Source of the DNA: JADHLJ01 sp038118725
Lineage (GTDB): Bacteria; Pseudomonadota; Alphaproteobacteria; Thalassobaculales; Thalassobaculaceae
DNA length: 64,000 bases
Direction: 5' to 3'
NCBI GenBank assembly: GCA_038118725.1
Contig: JAYOIK010000013.1
Coordinates: forward strand, 11,762-75,761
Shown here in pieces: positions 1-7,526 of the stretch (position 1 is its first letter; the number at the start of each line of letters is the position of its first letter). The notes below the pieces were generated by a model. It was not told the origin of the DNA, did no database searches, and was given only the letters and a program-made list of their open reading frames with translations. The position numbers and the translations under genes are program-made.

Positions 1-121
1 TTGCTTGAAAGGATGGTCTAGTCGGCGCGGGAACCGGGGTCGGCTCAGGCCCCGTGGGTGGCGCGCAGGCGCCAAGGGCTAGCACGATCACCATGACGAC
101 TAGACATACTGGCGATCGCAT
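1..121 (-). CDS. Lipoprotein N-terminus, truncated by the window edge (possible MltA-type lytic transglycosylase)
   Basis: Only the first 40 codons are in the window; the frame stays open to base 1. They encode a clear lipoprotein signal: Met-Arg, a hydrophobic core, then the lipobox LGAC with the cysteine near residue 19, followed by a Pro/Thr-rich linker typical of exported lipoproteins. It lies 28 bp downstream of the Tim44-like gene on the same strand. In several Rhodospirillales genomes a MltA-family murein transglycosylase gene follows the Tim44-like gene, so that is the likely identity. This rests on context only, because no catalytic domain is visible. The lipoprotein nature is well supported by the sequence. 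Confidence 0.6.
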   Translation of the reverse strand, partial: MRSPVCLVVMVIVLALGACAPPTGPEPTPVPAPTRPSFQA

Positions 122-149
122 CAACCGAAGCCCGCTCGCTCGCCAGCCG

Positions 150-839
150 TTATTCGATGTCCTCGGGCTCGCGCGTGGCGACGAGCTGCCAGTTTGGATC
201 ACTCGAGCGCATGTCCCGCGAGAACACCCAGATATCCCGAAGGGTTTCGATCTTACTGGGATCGCCCTCGACCACCTCTCCGCCCGCATCACGAACCACT
301 TTCACCTGATCGGTCAGAAACTCCACGGTGATCGAAACCACCGATCCTTCCAGGGAAACATCGTCGATGGTGGCCGATTTCATCGAGGAAATCGTGGTCT
401 CGAGCGTTTCGTTCGCTTTCTCGCGTTCGTCTATGGCCTCTTCAAAACTTGCATATAGGGAAGGTCCAAGAAGATTGCGAAGCTCGCCCCGATCTCCGCG
501 CGCGAAGGCCGCGACAATCCATTCAAAGGCCCCCTTGGCTCCACGCAGAAATTCGCGGTCGTCAAAGCTCGGGTCCTTCGCCTTGAGGCGCGACAAGCCA
601 TTCAGCTCGGAATCAAATCCGGCGGACTCATCGTCGGTGGATTCCTTGTTCGCCCGGTCCGGCAGCGAAATCACATTGTCATTTTCCGCCGCGTCTTCGG
701 CTCCGCGTTTGAAGGGGTTGGTCCTGCGTTGATCCTCATGACCCGTTCGCCGGCCCAAAACGCGACGTAGCTGAAACACGAGATAACCCGCCAGCATCGC
801 GAAAATGATGATATCGAAGAAAGCGAAACCGTCGCCCAT
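150..839 (-). CDS. Tim44/TimA-like domain protein
   Basis: A 229-residue protein with one N-terminal membrane segment (about residues 5-24), a charged linker, and a C-terminal Tim44-like domain of about 130 residues beginning near the FLRGAKGAFEWIVAAFARGD segment. Bacterial Tim44-like proteins are inner-membrane anchored; their role is poorly known, and mitochondrial Tim44 docks Hsp70 at the TIM23 translocon. I chose the ATG at 839 because the family starts directly with the membrane segment; an upstream in-frame ATG would add 41 residues of unlikely composition. The gene diverges from fxsA and sits in the conserved fxsA-secB neighbourhood, which fits a role near protein export or the envelope. 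Confidence 0.85.
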   Translation of the reverse strand: MGDGFAFFDIIIFAMLAGYLVFQLRRVLGRRTGHEDQRRTNPFKRGAEDAAENDNVISLPDRANKESTDDESAGFDSELNGLSRLKAKDPSFDDREFLRGAKGAFEWIVAAFARGDRGELRNLLGPSLYASFEEAIDEREKANETLETTISSMKSATIDDVSLEGSVVSITVEFLTDQVKVVRDAGGEVVEGDPSKIETLRDIWVFSRDMRSSDPNWQLVATREPEDIE

Positions 840-1033
840 TTCGCGTTTCCGATCGGTGGCTATACTGATCCGCCGATCGCCCTTTCCCTGCCTGTCTTCA
901 CCGAGACTCTGGACCTGTTCCAACGAGTGGCCTAGCCAATTCCGGCCCGAAAAGAATTCCAAGCGACAGAGCCGCTTTCGCTGATAAAACGGTACACGAC
1001 CCTACTTAAGCTGTCACTGTGCAAAGAGCAACC

Positions 1034-1579
1034 ATGGCCGCCCTCCTTTTACTCTGCTTGTTCGTGGGTCTACCATTTGTCGAGATCCTGACCTTCATCG
1101 AGGTCGGCGGACGGATCGGCGGCTTGGCGACCATCGGCGCCACCATCATCACCGCGCTCATCGGCGCGGCGCTGTTTCGTTATCAAGGAATGAATACCTT
1201 GGCGCGCGCGCAAACAAGCCTCGCCGAGGGACGGATGCCGCTTGAGGAGGTGGTTGGCGGCTTGGGTTTACTATTGGCCGCGATCTGTCTCTTTGTCCCC
1301 GGATTCGTGACCGATGTGATCGGCTTTCTTTTGTTTGTGCCTCCGATAAGGATTGTGGTTCTTGGAATCATGCTACGTCCGGTCCTAGCCAAGGCAAAAG
1401 TCGGGATGTCCTCAAGGGGTTTCGGCCCGACCACGGAACCATTCAGCCAAAATGGGCGGACAATCGACGGAGAGTACCGTGATATCAGTGAGTCCGACCC
1501 CGATCATCCGATCATAACCAAGGTTATCTCCAATGATCGTGAAGATGACACGAAACCTCGAACCGGTGAAAAATCATGA
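1034..1579 (+). CDS. fxsA: FxsA family membrane protein
   Basis: A 181-residue inner-membrane protein. The N-terminal half has the FxsA pattern: a first helix ending in the GLPFVEI segment, a conserved EVGGRIGG stretch, further helices around ALIGAALFRYQG, and PGFVTDVIGFLL. The C-terminal third is hydrophilic and probably cytoplasmic. FxsA in E. coli is known for relieving phage T7 exclusion by F plasmids; its normal role is unclear. An in-frame GTG at 1019 is an alternative start, but the ATG has a weak GAG upstream and fits the family. The 3' end overlaps the next gene in an ATGA, so the two are probably translationally coupled. Confidence 0.9.
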   Translation: MAALLLLCLFVGLPFVEILTFIEVGGRIGGLATIGATIITALIGAALFRYQGMNTLARAQTSLAEGRMPLEEVVGGLGLLLAAICLFVPGFVTDVIGFLLFVPPIRIVVLGIMLRPVLAKAKVGMSSRGFGPTTEPFSQNGRTIDGEYRDISESDPDHPIITKVISNDREDDTKPRTGEKS

Positions 1580-2130
1580 TTTTCATTCGCCACGGCCAGT
1601 CCGAGTTCAATGTTGTTTATACGGAGACTCGCGTAGACCCCGGCATCGAGGACCCGGCGATCACGCCATTGGGTGAAGAGCAAGCGCGATCCGCCGCCGC
1701 TCTCCTCGTCGATCAGGGCATAGAACGGCTGATAAGCAGTCCCTATAAGCGGGCCTTGCAGACAGCATCAATAATCAGCGAGAGACTTGCGGTTCCCATT
1801 TCAGTCGATCCCTTGGTCCGCGAGCACTATGCCTTCTCTTGTGACATCGGAAGTCCACGAACCGTTCTCGCGCGAACATGGCCGGACATCGATTTTTCCC
1901 ATATCGAGGAGCGATGGTGGCCGCATGAGGACGAAACCGACGACCTGGTCGCCGGTCGGGGTCGCGCCTTTCTGGAGAGAACCGCGACGCTCGCCGACCG
2001 GCAATCCGTGGCGGTTGTCTCGCATTGGGGATTTATCCGAGGTATCACGGGGTTGCGGGTAACCAATGGCAGCGTGATTCGCGTGGATGAAAATGGCGCC
2101 GGCGTGGTTGTCGGACCTGCCGATACATGA
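1576..2130 (+). CDS. Histidine phosphatase (phosphoglycerate mutase-like) family protein
   Basis: A 184-residue protein with the family's phosphate pocket: the FIRHGQSEFN motif at the N terminus (the RHG histidine is the phospho-acceptor), SSPYKRALQTA in the middle, the acidic residue in LVREHY, and SHWGFIRG for the second histidine. The fold hydrolyses or transfers phosphate on small molecules; the substrate cannot be told from sequence. It overlaps fxsA by four bases and lies 55 bp upstream of secB. It is short for the family but all catalytic motifs are intact, so it should be active. This gene is not usually part of the fxsA-secB block as I know it. Confidence 0.85.
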   Translation: MIFIRHGQSEFNVVYTETRVDPGIEDPAITPLGEEQARSAAALLVDQGIERLISSPYKRALQTASIISERLAVPISVDPLVREHYAFSCDIGSPRTVLARTWPDIDFSHIEERWWPHEDETDDLVAGRGRAFLERTATLADRQSVAVVSHWGFIRGITGLRVTNGSVIRVDENGAGVVVGPADT

Positions 2131-2185
2131 TACCTCGCGAGGCACCGAGCCAGGCTCCAATTACATATTTTACGAGGGAATTTTG

Positions 2186-2683
2186 ATGACCGACACCATC
2201 GACGCGAATGCGCAACAGGCCCCAGCCTCTGGAACCATGCCGATTCGCATCAACGCTCAATATGTGAAGGATCTTTCATTCGAAAATCCCAGAGCTCCCC
2301 AAAGCCTCCAGCAACAGGAAGGCCAACCCAAGGTCGACGTCCACGTTGACGTGAAGGCGACGAAGCTCGCGGACTCGGTCTTTGAAGTGGTACTTACGAC
2401 CACGGTGAACGGGACCGGCGACCAGGGCCAGCTTTTTCTCGCGGAGTTGAGTTATGCCGGCGTTTTCACGCTGGAAGGATTTCCCGAGCAGCATATTCAG
2501 CCGATTTTGTTGGTTGAGTGCCCCAGGCTGCTATTCCCCTTCGCTCGAAACATCATCGCCGATGTCACCCGTGACGGCGGTTTTCCGCCGCTGCTCATTC
2601 AGCCCGTGGATTTCGCCCAGCTATATCGGCAGTCCCAGGAACAAAACGCGACGCATCCAGCGGCGGAAACCGTGGTTCAATAA
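2186..2683 (+). CDS. secB: Protein-export chaperone SecB
   Basis: A 165-residue cytoplasmic chaperone that holds precursor proteins unfolded and delivers them to SecA. The family's features are present: the INAQYVKDLSFENPRAP segment near the N terminus, ELSYAGVFTLEG in the middle, and the CPRLLFPFAR signature followed by DGGFPPLLIQPVDFAQLY. I chose the ATG at 2186, which follows a GAGGGAA ribosome site and gives the normal alphaproteobacterial length; a frame open further upstream adds unrelated residues. It ends ten bases from dnaQ, which is convergent. Confidence 0.97.
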   Translation: MTDTIDANAQQAPASGTMPIRINAQYVKDLSFENPRAPQSLQQQEGQPKVDVHVDVKATKLADSVFEVVLTTTVNGTGDQGQLFLAELSYAGVFTLEGFPEQHIQPILLVECPRLLFPFARNIIADVTRDGGFPPLLIQPVDFAQLYRQSQEQNATHPAAETVVQ

Positions 2684-2693
2684 GATAGGACCG

Positions 2694-3368
2694 TCAGTCG
2701 TCACGCCAAATTGGATCGGTGATCTGGTTCAAGAGCTCTTGATGCGCTTCTTGTTCGGCGGCGCTAGCGACGAAGTTCCGAGGTGGTCGAGCCGCGGATT
2801 CGCGGATTTCGGGAGCTGATTCCGGAACAGCATCCGCCGCGAGTTCAAAGCCAGGTTGCCTGCCGCCGATGAGCTCCAGATACACCGCCGCGAGCAAGTT
2901 CGCGTCAACCAACGCGCCATGTAGATCACGATGCGAGTTGTCGATCTCGAATCGACGGCATAGCGCATCCAAGCTGGCTTGCGCGCCAGGGTACCGGCGG
3001 CGTGCTATTTGTAGGGTATCCACCACCCTGTTCATCGGAATATCAGGGCGCTTTAAACGGCCGAGTTCCATGTTGATGAAGCCCATGTCGAATCGGGCGT
3101 TGTGAATGATCAACCGATCCTCGGCGATAAAGGCGAGAAACTCATCCACGATTCCATCGAAGGTGGGAAAGTCCGAAAGGAATTCACGCGAGAGACCGTG
3201 CACGTCATAGGCGCCTTGGTCCACGTCTCGTTCGGGATTGATGTAGCAATGATAGTGATTGCCCGTCGGCACGTGGTTCAATAGCTCCTGCGCCCCGATC
3301 TCGATGATCCGGTGACCGCTAAGCGCGTCCAGGCCCGTGGTCTCGGTATCCAGCACAATCTCTCGCAT
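2694..3368 (-). CDS. dnaQ: DNA polymerase III epsilon subunit (3'-5' proofreading exonuclease)
   Basis: A 224-residue DEDDh exonuclease. ExoI is DTETTG at residues 7-12, ExoII is in HNARFDMGFINMELG, and ExoIII is HGALVDA; together they supply the acidic metal ligands and catalytic histidine. In the replicase core the protein binds alpha and theta and removes mispaired bases. After the exonuclease domain comes a short linker and a C-terminal tail (EEQEAHQELLN-like) that resembles the alpha-binding segment. It lies 22 bp downstream of coaE on the same strand, in the order maf-coaE-dnaQ that alphaproteobacteria keep. Confidence 0.96.
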   Translation of the reverse strand: MREIVLDTETTGLDALSGHRIIEIGAQELLNHVPTGNHYHCYINPERDVDQGAYDVHGLSREFLSDFPTFDGIVDEFLAFIAEDRLIIHNARFDMGFINMELGRLKRPDIPMNRVVDTLQIARRRYPGAQASLDALCRRFEIDNSHRDLHGALVDANLLAAVYLELIGGRQPGFELAADAVPESAPEIRESAARPPRNFVASAAEQEAHQELLNQITDPIWRDD

Positions 3369-3390
3369 GAAGCTTCTCCGAACTTTTCGC

Positions 3391-3984
3391 TCAGGCGGTT
3401 TTACGAAGACGCTTTATATAGCGGGAAAGCCTACGGTGCGTGTCCGCGAATCCAAGCCCGGTCGCGATGACCACGCTAGCGAGGCGGCGCTTTCGATGAT
3501 CCGGCATTTGGCGACCAAGGATCGAGGTGAATTTTTCAGCCGTCATGTCAGGTCTCGCGAGCGCCCGACGTCTTTGCAGAAAAGCCGGCGCGCTCACAAC
3601 GATGACTTCATCGCAGATATCTTGTCCCTTCGTTTCAAAGAGTAATGGCACATCGAGTACCACGAAGGGCGCCCGGCGCCGGCGGTGCCTGGCGATGAAA
3701 CGATCGCGCTCGCTTCGAACCAGGGGATGGACGATCGCCTCAAGCTTCCTGAGCGCCGGCGTGTCATTGAAGACACGAGCGCCCAGTTCCACGCGGTTCA
3801 CGGCTCCGTTCTGTACAACCCCCGGAAAAGTTTCACTAATCGGCGCGACGGCCCGACCACCTTTGGCAAACAGTCGGTGTACACAGGCATCGGCGTCGTG
3901 AACCGGGATCTTGAACCGCCGCAGCATGGTCGCAGCGGTGCTCTTTCCCATGGCGATCGATCCTGTGAGGCCCAGTACCTTCAT
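3391..3984 (-). CDS. coaE: Dephospho-CoA kinase
   Basis: A 197-residue P-loop kinase that phosphorylates the 3'-OH of dephospho-CoA, the last step of coenzyme A synthesis. The Walker A motif GSIAMGKST is at residues 8-16, followed by VHDADACVHRLF and, further on, VLDVPLLFETKG, all diagnostic of CoaE. The start at 3984 places the P-loop at its normal distance; the frame continues upstream but would read through maf. The ATG lies five bases from the maf stop. In many relatives aroE sits between maf and coaE, but here the two genes nearly touch. Confidence 0.95.
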   Translation of the reverse strand: MKVLGLTGSIAMGKSTAATMLRRFKIPVHDADACVHRLFAKGGRAVAPISETFPGVVQNGAVNRVELGARVFNDTPALRKLEAIVHPLVRSERDRFIARHRRRRAPFVVLDVPLLFETKGQDICDEVIVVSAPAFLQRRRALARPDMTAEKFTSILGRQMPDHRKRRLASVVIATGLGFADTHRRLSRYIKRLRKTA

Positions 3985-3988
3985 GTTC

Positions 3989-4603
3989 TCATTCTTCCAA
4001 AACACCGATGCTTCGCAGAAACCCGAGGGTCGGCCACAACGGCAGGCCCAGGATTGTGTAGTGGTCACCCCTAACATCTTCGAATAGTTGAGCGCCCAAT
4101 CCCTCGACCTGATAACCACCAACGGATGCCGAGACCTGATCCCCCACGATCCCAAGGTAACGCTCCAGAAAGACATCGCTTAGATGCCTCAGACGAAGGG
4201 TCGCTTCATCCGTTTCCCGGAAGATGATCTTTCCTTCTCGAGCTATCGACACGGCGCTGATCAAACGATGGTTTCTACCCTCCAAGCGCTTCAGTTGCTC
4301 CCGCGCCTCCTCCGTGCCGCCGGGTTTTTCATACCACTCGCCATCGCATTCCAGAATCTGGTCGGCGCCGATAACAATCGACCTCGGGTTCCTGGTTGCG
4401 ATTTCCAGCGTTTTCAACTCCGCGAGACGCAGAGCTCCGGCTTCCACCGAAGCGCCGTCGCCTATCATTTGTTCGCGGACCGAGGCTTCATCGATCGTGG
4501 GACGTTGGACTGTAAACACAAGCCCGGCGTTCCGAAGGATTTTCGCCCGTGTCGCACTGCCGGAGGCCAAGATAAATGCATCCACCGACATCGATGGATT
4601 CAT
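3989..4603 (-). CDS. maf: Maf-like nucleotide pyrophosphatase
   Basis: A 204-residue Maf/YhdE-type nucleoside triphosphate pyrophosphatase, thought to remove non-canonical nucleotides. The N-terminal LASGSATRAKIL loop, the VIGADQIL stretch with its catalytic Asp and the YEKPGG region are present. The ATG at 4603 has a strong GGAGG site eight bases upstream, better than the earlier in-frame ATG (4618) or the later one (4591). The C-terminal part has GGYQVEGLGAQLFEDVRGD, where DTTPase-type Maf proteins have a similar AGxYxIqGxga segment; the exact substrate class is uncertain. It is transcribed with the PPSR gene upstream and coaE downstream. Confidence 0.93.
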   Translation of the reverse strand: MNPSMSVDAFILASGSATRAKILRNAGLVFTVQRPTIDEASVREQMIGDGASVEAGALRLAELKTLEIATRNPRSIVIGADQILECDGEWYEKPGGTEEAREQLKRLEGRNHRLISAVSIAREGKIIFRETDEATLRLRHLSDVFLERYLGIVGDQVSASVGGYQVEGLGAQLFEDVRGDHYTILGLPLWPTLGFLRSIGVLEE

Positions 4604-4624
4604 AAGGGATACCTCCATCGGGAA

Positions 4625-5446
4625 CTAACCTTCCTCGCCGTGAAAACGACCGTAATGTTGTAACACCGCGGCCGCCGTTTCCTCGATCGAGCGGCGAGTG
4701 ACATCAATCACCGGCCAACCATGCGAACGAAACAACCGCCTAGCGTCCGTTACCTCGCGCTTAACTTTATCCAGATCAATGTAGTCCGACTCTTCTTTCT
4801 GGTTCAGCATCAGCATGCGATTGCGACGCACCTGGGTGAGACGCACCGGATCATTGGTCAACCCGACGATAAACAGATTCCTGGCTTCCAGCAGCTGATC
4901 GGGAAGCAGTACATTTGGAACAAGCGGTATATTCGCCGTCTTGTATCCGCGGTTAGCAAGGTAAAGCGATGTCGGCGTTTTCGAGGTTCTGGATACTCCG
5001 AGAATGATGATATCCGCGTCGGTCAGATCGTTGGTCAACTGACCATCGTCATGGATTAGGGTGAAGTCCATGGCTTCGATACGGCTGAAATACGCCGCGT
5101 CCATGCGATGCTGGCGCCCGGGGGTACCCCGGCTTTCCACTCCCAAATAATCGGCCAGGGTATCCAATACAGGATCGAGCACCGAGACACAGGGCACCTT
5201 GGATTTCTGGCATCCTTCGATCAGTTGGCGCCGCAAATCCGTATCAACCAGGGTGAAAAGAACGGGGCCTGGAAAAGATTCAACCGCGGTCAGGATTTTT
5301 TCGATGTGGCTACTGGTTCGAACCAGGGACCAAACATGCTCGGTGGGTCGGACACCTTGAAACTGTACCATGCAGGCACGCGCGATCTGATGATTGGTCT
5401 CGCCGGTCGCGTCGGACACGAGATGAATGTGGAGTTGATCCGCCAT
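4625..5446 (-). CDS. Pyruvate, phosphate dikinase / PEP synthase regulatory protein (DUF299 family)
   Basis: A 273-residue bifunctional kinase-phosphorylase family member that switches PPDK or PEP synthase off and on by threonine phosphorylation. The HIHLVSDATGET start and the P-loop GVSRTSKTPTS at about residues 150-160 are the family signatures. An in-frame ATG lies 15 bp upstream; I prefer the internal one because the family normally begins just before the HxHLVSD segment. This is the RP001-type gene that sits beside the replication origin in Caulobacter and Rickettsia, and here it is divergent from hemE across a gene-free gap. Whether the target is PPDK or PEP synthase cannot be read from the sequence. 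Confidence 0.93.
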   Translation of the reverse strand: MADQLHIHLVSDATGETNHQIARACMVQFQGVRPTEHVWSLVRTSSHIEKILTAVESFPGPVLFTLVDTDLRRQLIEGCQKSKVPCVSVLDPVLDTLADYLGVESRGTPGRQHRMDAAYFSRIEAMDFTLIHDDGQLTNDLTDADIIILGVSRTSKTPTSLYLANRGYKTANIPLVPNVLLPDQLLEARNLFIVGLTNDPVRLTQVRRNRMLMLNQKEESDYIDLDKVKREVTDARRLFRSHGWPVIDVTRRSIEETAAAVLQHYGRFHGEEG

Positions 5447-5848
5447 CACCGTGGCCGCCATTGTCTGGATAACTGGTTCATAACGAGGATAAACCGTTGT
5501 CGGCGGATAAATGCGAGAAACTTGCCCCTTTGGTCACATAAACATGAGATGGGTTGTTCGTGTCGGGAACAACCGGGTTGAAATGCATCGTTATTGTGGA
5601 TGAGATTTCCATTCCCTCCTTTTCGCATTTAACTCCCATGACTAACAATCACCCATGGACCGTGAAAACCGAGTTTTCCACATCCTTATAAAGATCGCTC
5701 GTCGCAACAGCATGAAACGCCAATCGGTGGAAAACCTGTGGAAAGATTTTAATCCACGGGAATCACAGGGATTCACTACCACTTCAATCTATTTCTTTTA
5801 ACTACGTATTGTTTGTATAACGAGGGCTTAACCGGTCTAGGCATTCCC
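5447..5848. other. oriC: Candidate chromosomal replication origin (oriC) between the PPSR gene and hemE
   Basis: This gap of about 400 bp has no credible gene. It contains an exact match to the DnaA box TTWTNCACA at 5674-5682 and four near matches: TCATCCACA (complement of 5595-5603), TTTTCCACC (complement of 5726-5734), CTTTCCACA (complement of 5737-5745) and TAATCCACG at 5750-5758. The pair at 5726 and 5737 is in the same orientation and 11 bp apart, one helical turn. Two GANTC methylation sites follow (5760-5764 and 5770-5774), then an AT-rich run at 5775-5820 that could be the unwinding element. The hemE/RP001-type gene pair flanks oriC in Caulobacter and Rickettsia. Seen directly: motifs and context. 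Inferred: origin function. Confidence 0.75.
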
Positions 5849-6880
5849 ATGAACGATCAGCCAATCCTCCATGCGCTTCATGGAGGCACATCCAATCGGC
5901 CTCCGTTTTGGCTTATGAGACAAGCCGGGCGATATCTTCCGGAATATAGGGAGCTTCGAGCCAAGGCCGGGTCTTTTCTGGATCTTTGTTTGACACCCAA
6001 GATGGCGGCCGAGGTCACGCTTCAGCCGATCCGTCGATTTCATCCCGATGGCGCGATCCTGTTTTCGGACATTCTGATTATTCCTTTCGGGCTTGGCCAA
6101 TCCGTTCGATTCGAGGAAGGCGTGGGTCCGGTTCTGGAACCGTTGGATTCGGTTGAGGATCTGACCCGTCTGTCACTCGATCGATCCTGGTCGCGTATAG
6201 AGGCAACCTATGAGACGGTTTCAAGAGTGCGGGATGGGTTACCGGGGGATGTAGCCCTAATTGGGTTCGCCGGCGCGCCGTGGACGGTCGCGACCTATAT
6301 GATCGAGGGTCGGTCGAGCAAGGATTACGCCAAGACCAAGCAATGGGCGTTTTCGGATCCCAAGGGATTTTCCGAATTGATGGACTTGCTGGTCGAAGCG
6401 ACGATCCGTCATCTCAAGGCGCAGATTCGCTCGGGTGCCAAAGTGGTGAAACTTTTCGATTCCTGGGCGGGTGTATTGGCGCCCGACCAGTTTCGAGCCT
6501 GGACCATTGGTCCGATCCGTCGGATCGCCGACGGGGTGAGGAAAGAGTATCCGGACATTCCCATTATCGGCTTTCCCAGGGGCGCCGGCATTCAATACAG
6601 GGCTTTCGCCGAGGAAGCCGGGGTCGATGCCGTCGCGATAGACACGAGTGTTCCAACCAATTGGGCGGCGCGTGAGATTCAGCCACTCGCGCCGGTTCAA
6701 GGAAATCTGGATCCCATTGCCCTGGTATCCGGCGGAGAGGCGTTGAGATCAGCCGTTGACCGCATCCGCGCTGATCTGGAAGGCGGGCCCTTTATCTTTA
6801 ATCTCGGGCATGGCGTAATCCCGAGTACGCCGCCCGCTCATGTCGAGCAACTTGCTGAAATGCTTAGAGCGCCACGATAG
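5849..6880 (+). CDS. hemE: Uroporphyrinogen decarboxylase
   Basis: A 343-residue enzyme that removes four carboxyl groups from uroporphyrinogen III to give coproporphyrinogen III in haem synthesis. Both family signatures are intact: RQAGRYLPEYR at residues 24-34 and GFAGAPWTVATYMIEG near residue 140. Conserved FSDILIIP and IFNLGHGVIP are also present. The ATG at 5849 is preferred over an in-frame TTG 36 bp upstream, which would add a non-conserved leader. It is followed 20 bp later by hemJ, giving two consecutive steps of late porphyrin synthesis in one transcription unit. The upstream region is the putative oriC. Confidence 0.97.
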   Translation: MNDQPILHALHGGTSNRPPFWLMRQAGRYLPEYRELRAKAGSFLDLCLTPKMAAEVTLQPIRRFHPDGAILFSDILIIPFGLGQSVRFEEGVGPVLEPLDSVEDLTRLSLDRSWSRIEATYETVSRVRDGLPGDVALIGFAGAPWTVATYMIEGRSSKDYAKTKQWAFSDPKGFSELMDLLVEATIRHLKAQIRSGAKVVKLFDSWAGVLAPDQFRAWTIGPIRRIADGVRKEYPDIPIIGFPRGAGIQYRAFAEEAGVDAVAIDTSVPTNWAAREIQPLAPVQGNLDPIALVSGGEALRSAVDRIRADLEGGPFIFNLGHGVIPSTPPAHVEQLAEMLRAPR

Positions 6881-6900
6881 CGCTCGAGCGGAAGATCCGG

Positions 6901-7332
6901 ATGGAATATTATCTTCTTATCAAAGCCTTACACATTATCAGCGTCATGGCTTGGATGGCTGGAATGCTATATTTGCCTAGGCTGTTCGTCTATCACGCGG
7001 ACGCGAAGGTCGGCTCAGAGCTATCCGAGACATTGAAGGTTATGGAGAGGCGACTTATCAGGGCGATCATCAATCCGGCGATGATGGCGGCGTTTGGGTT
7101 TGGCGTTTGGATGTTGGTGCTTGTGCCGGAGTATCTCGAGCAGAGCTGGATGCAATGGAAAATCCTAGCCCTCGTCGGAATGACCGGTATCCATGGGATG
7201 CTTTCGCGATGGCGGCGGTTTTTCGAGAGAGACGCTAATAATTTATCGGCTCGTTTTTATCGGGTTGTGAACGAAGTTCCGACGGTTCTGCTCATCGCGA
7301 TCGTTTTGCTGGTGGTTCTGAAACCCGATTGA
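6901..7332 (+). CDS. hemJ: Protoporphyrinogen oxidase HemJ
   Basis: A 143-residue membrane protein of the HemJ (UPF0093) family that oxidises protoporphyrinogen IX to protoporphyrin IX. It has four predicted membrane segments, the conserved histidine in KALHIISVMAWMAGMLYLPR near residue 11, and the WMQWKILALV and NEVPTVLL regions known from the family. The length is normal. It follows hemE in what looks like one operon, and the step fits downstream of HemE. It is distinct from HemG and HemY types, and is the usual version in alphaproteobacteria. Confidence 0.93.
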   Translation: MEYYLLIKALHIISVMAWMAGMLYLPRLFVYHADAKVGSELSETLKVMERRLIRAIINPAMMAAFGFGVWMLVLVPEYLEQSWMQWKILALVGMTGIHGMLSRWRRFFERDANNLSARFYRVVNEVPTVLLIAIVLLVVLKPD

Positions 7333-7407
7333 ATTTTTAGATTAACGTGGGCGCGATACCCGTTTGACTTTGTCCCAGGGTTTAGGTAAATGCTCGTTGC
7401 CTACGCG

Positions 7408-7424
7408 TGGAGCGTCCCGCTCCA
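7408..7424 (+). other. Short hairpin in the hemJ-rho intergenic leader
   Basis: A perfect 7 bp stem (TGGAGCG / CGCTCCA) with a three-base loop lies in the 194 bp gap between hemJ and rho. The following AAAATTCC is not a T-run, so it is a poor intrinsic terminator. It could end hemJ transcripts weakly, or be part of a rho leader. Long leaders before rho are involved in autoregulation in several bacteria, so the second reading is possible but unproven. Confidence 0.35.
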
Positions 7425-7526
7425 AAATTCCTGTCCAGATATGAGTTAGTTTTCCGCGCGGACAGACCGAAGCGTATCAGCATTAAAGCCCATCTTTTCC
7501 ATTTTCAGCAAAAGACCTGACGCAAA

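Noticed and set aside
54..458. Plus-strand open frame over the Tim44-like gene
   Set aside because: It lies within the opposite strand of a good Tim44 coding region and has no family features.
840..962. Upstream extension of the Tim44-like gene to an ATG at 962
   Set aside because: The extra 41 residues are charged and non-conserved, whereas the family starts at the membrane segment.
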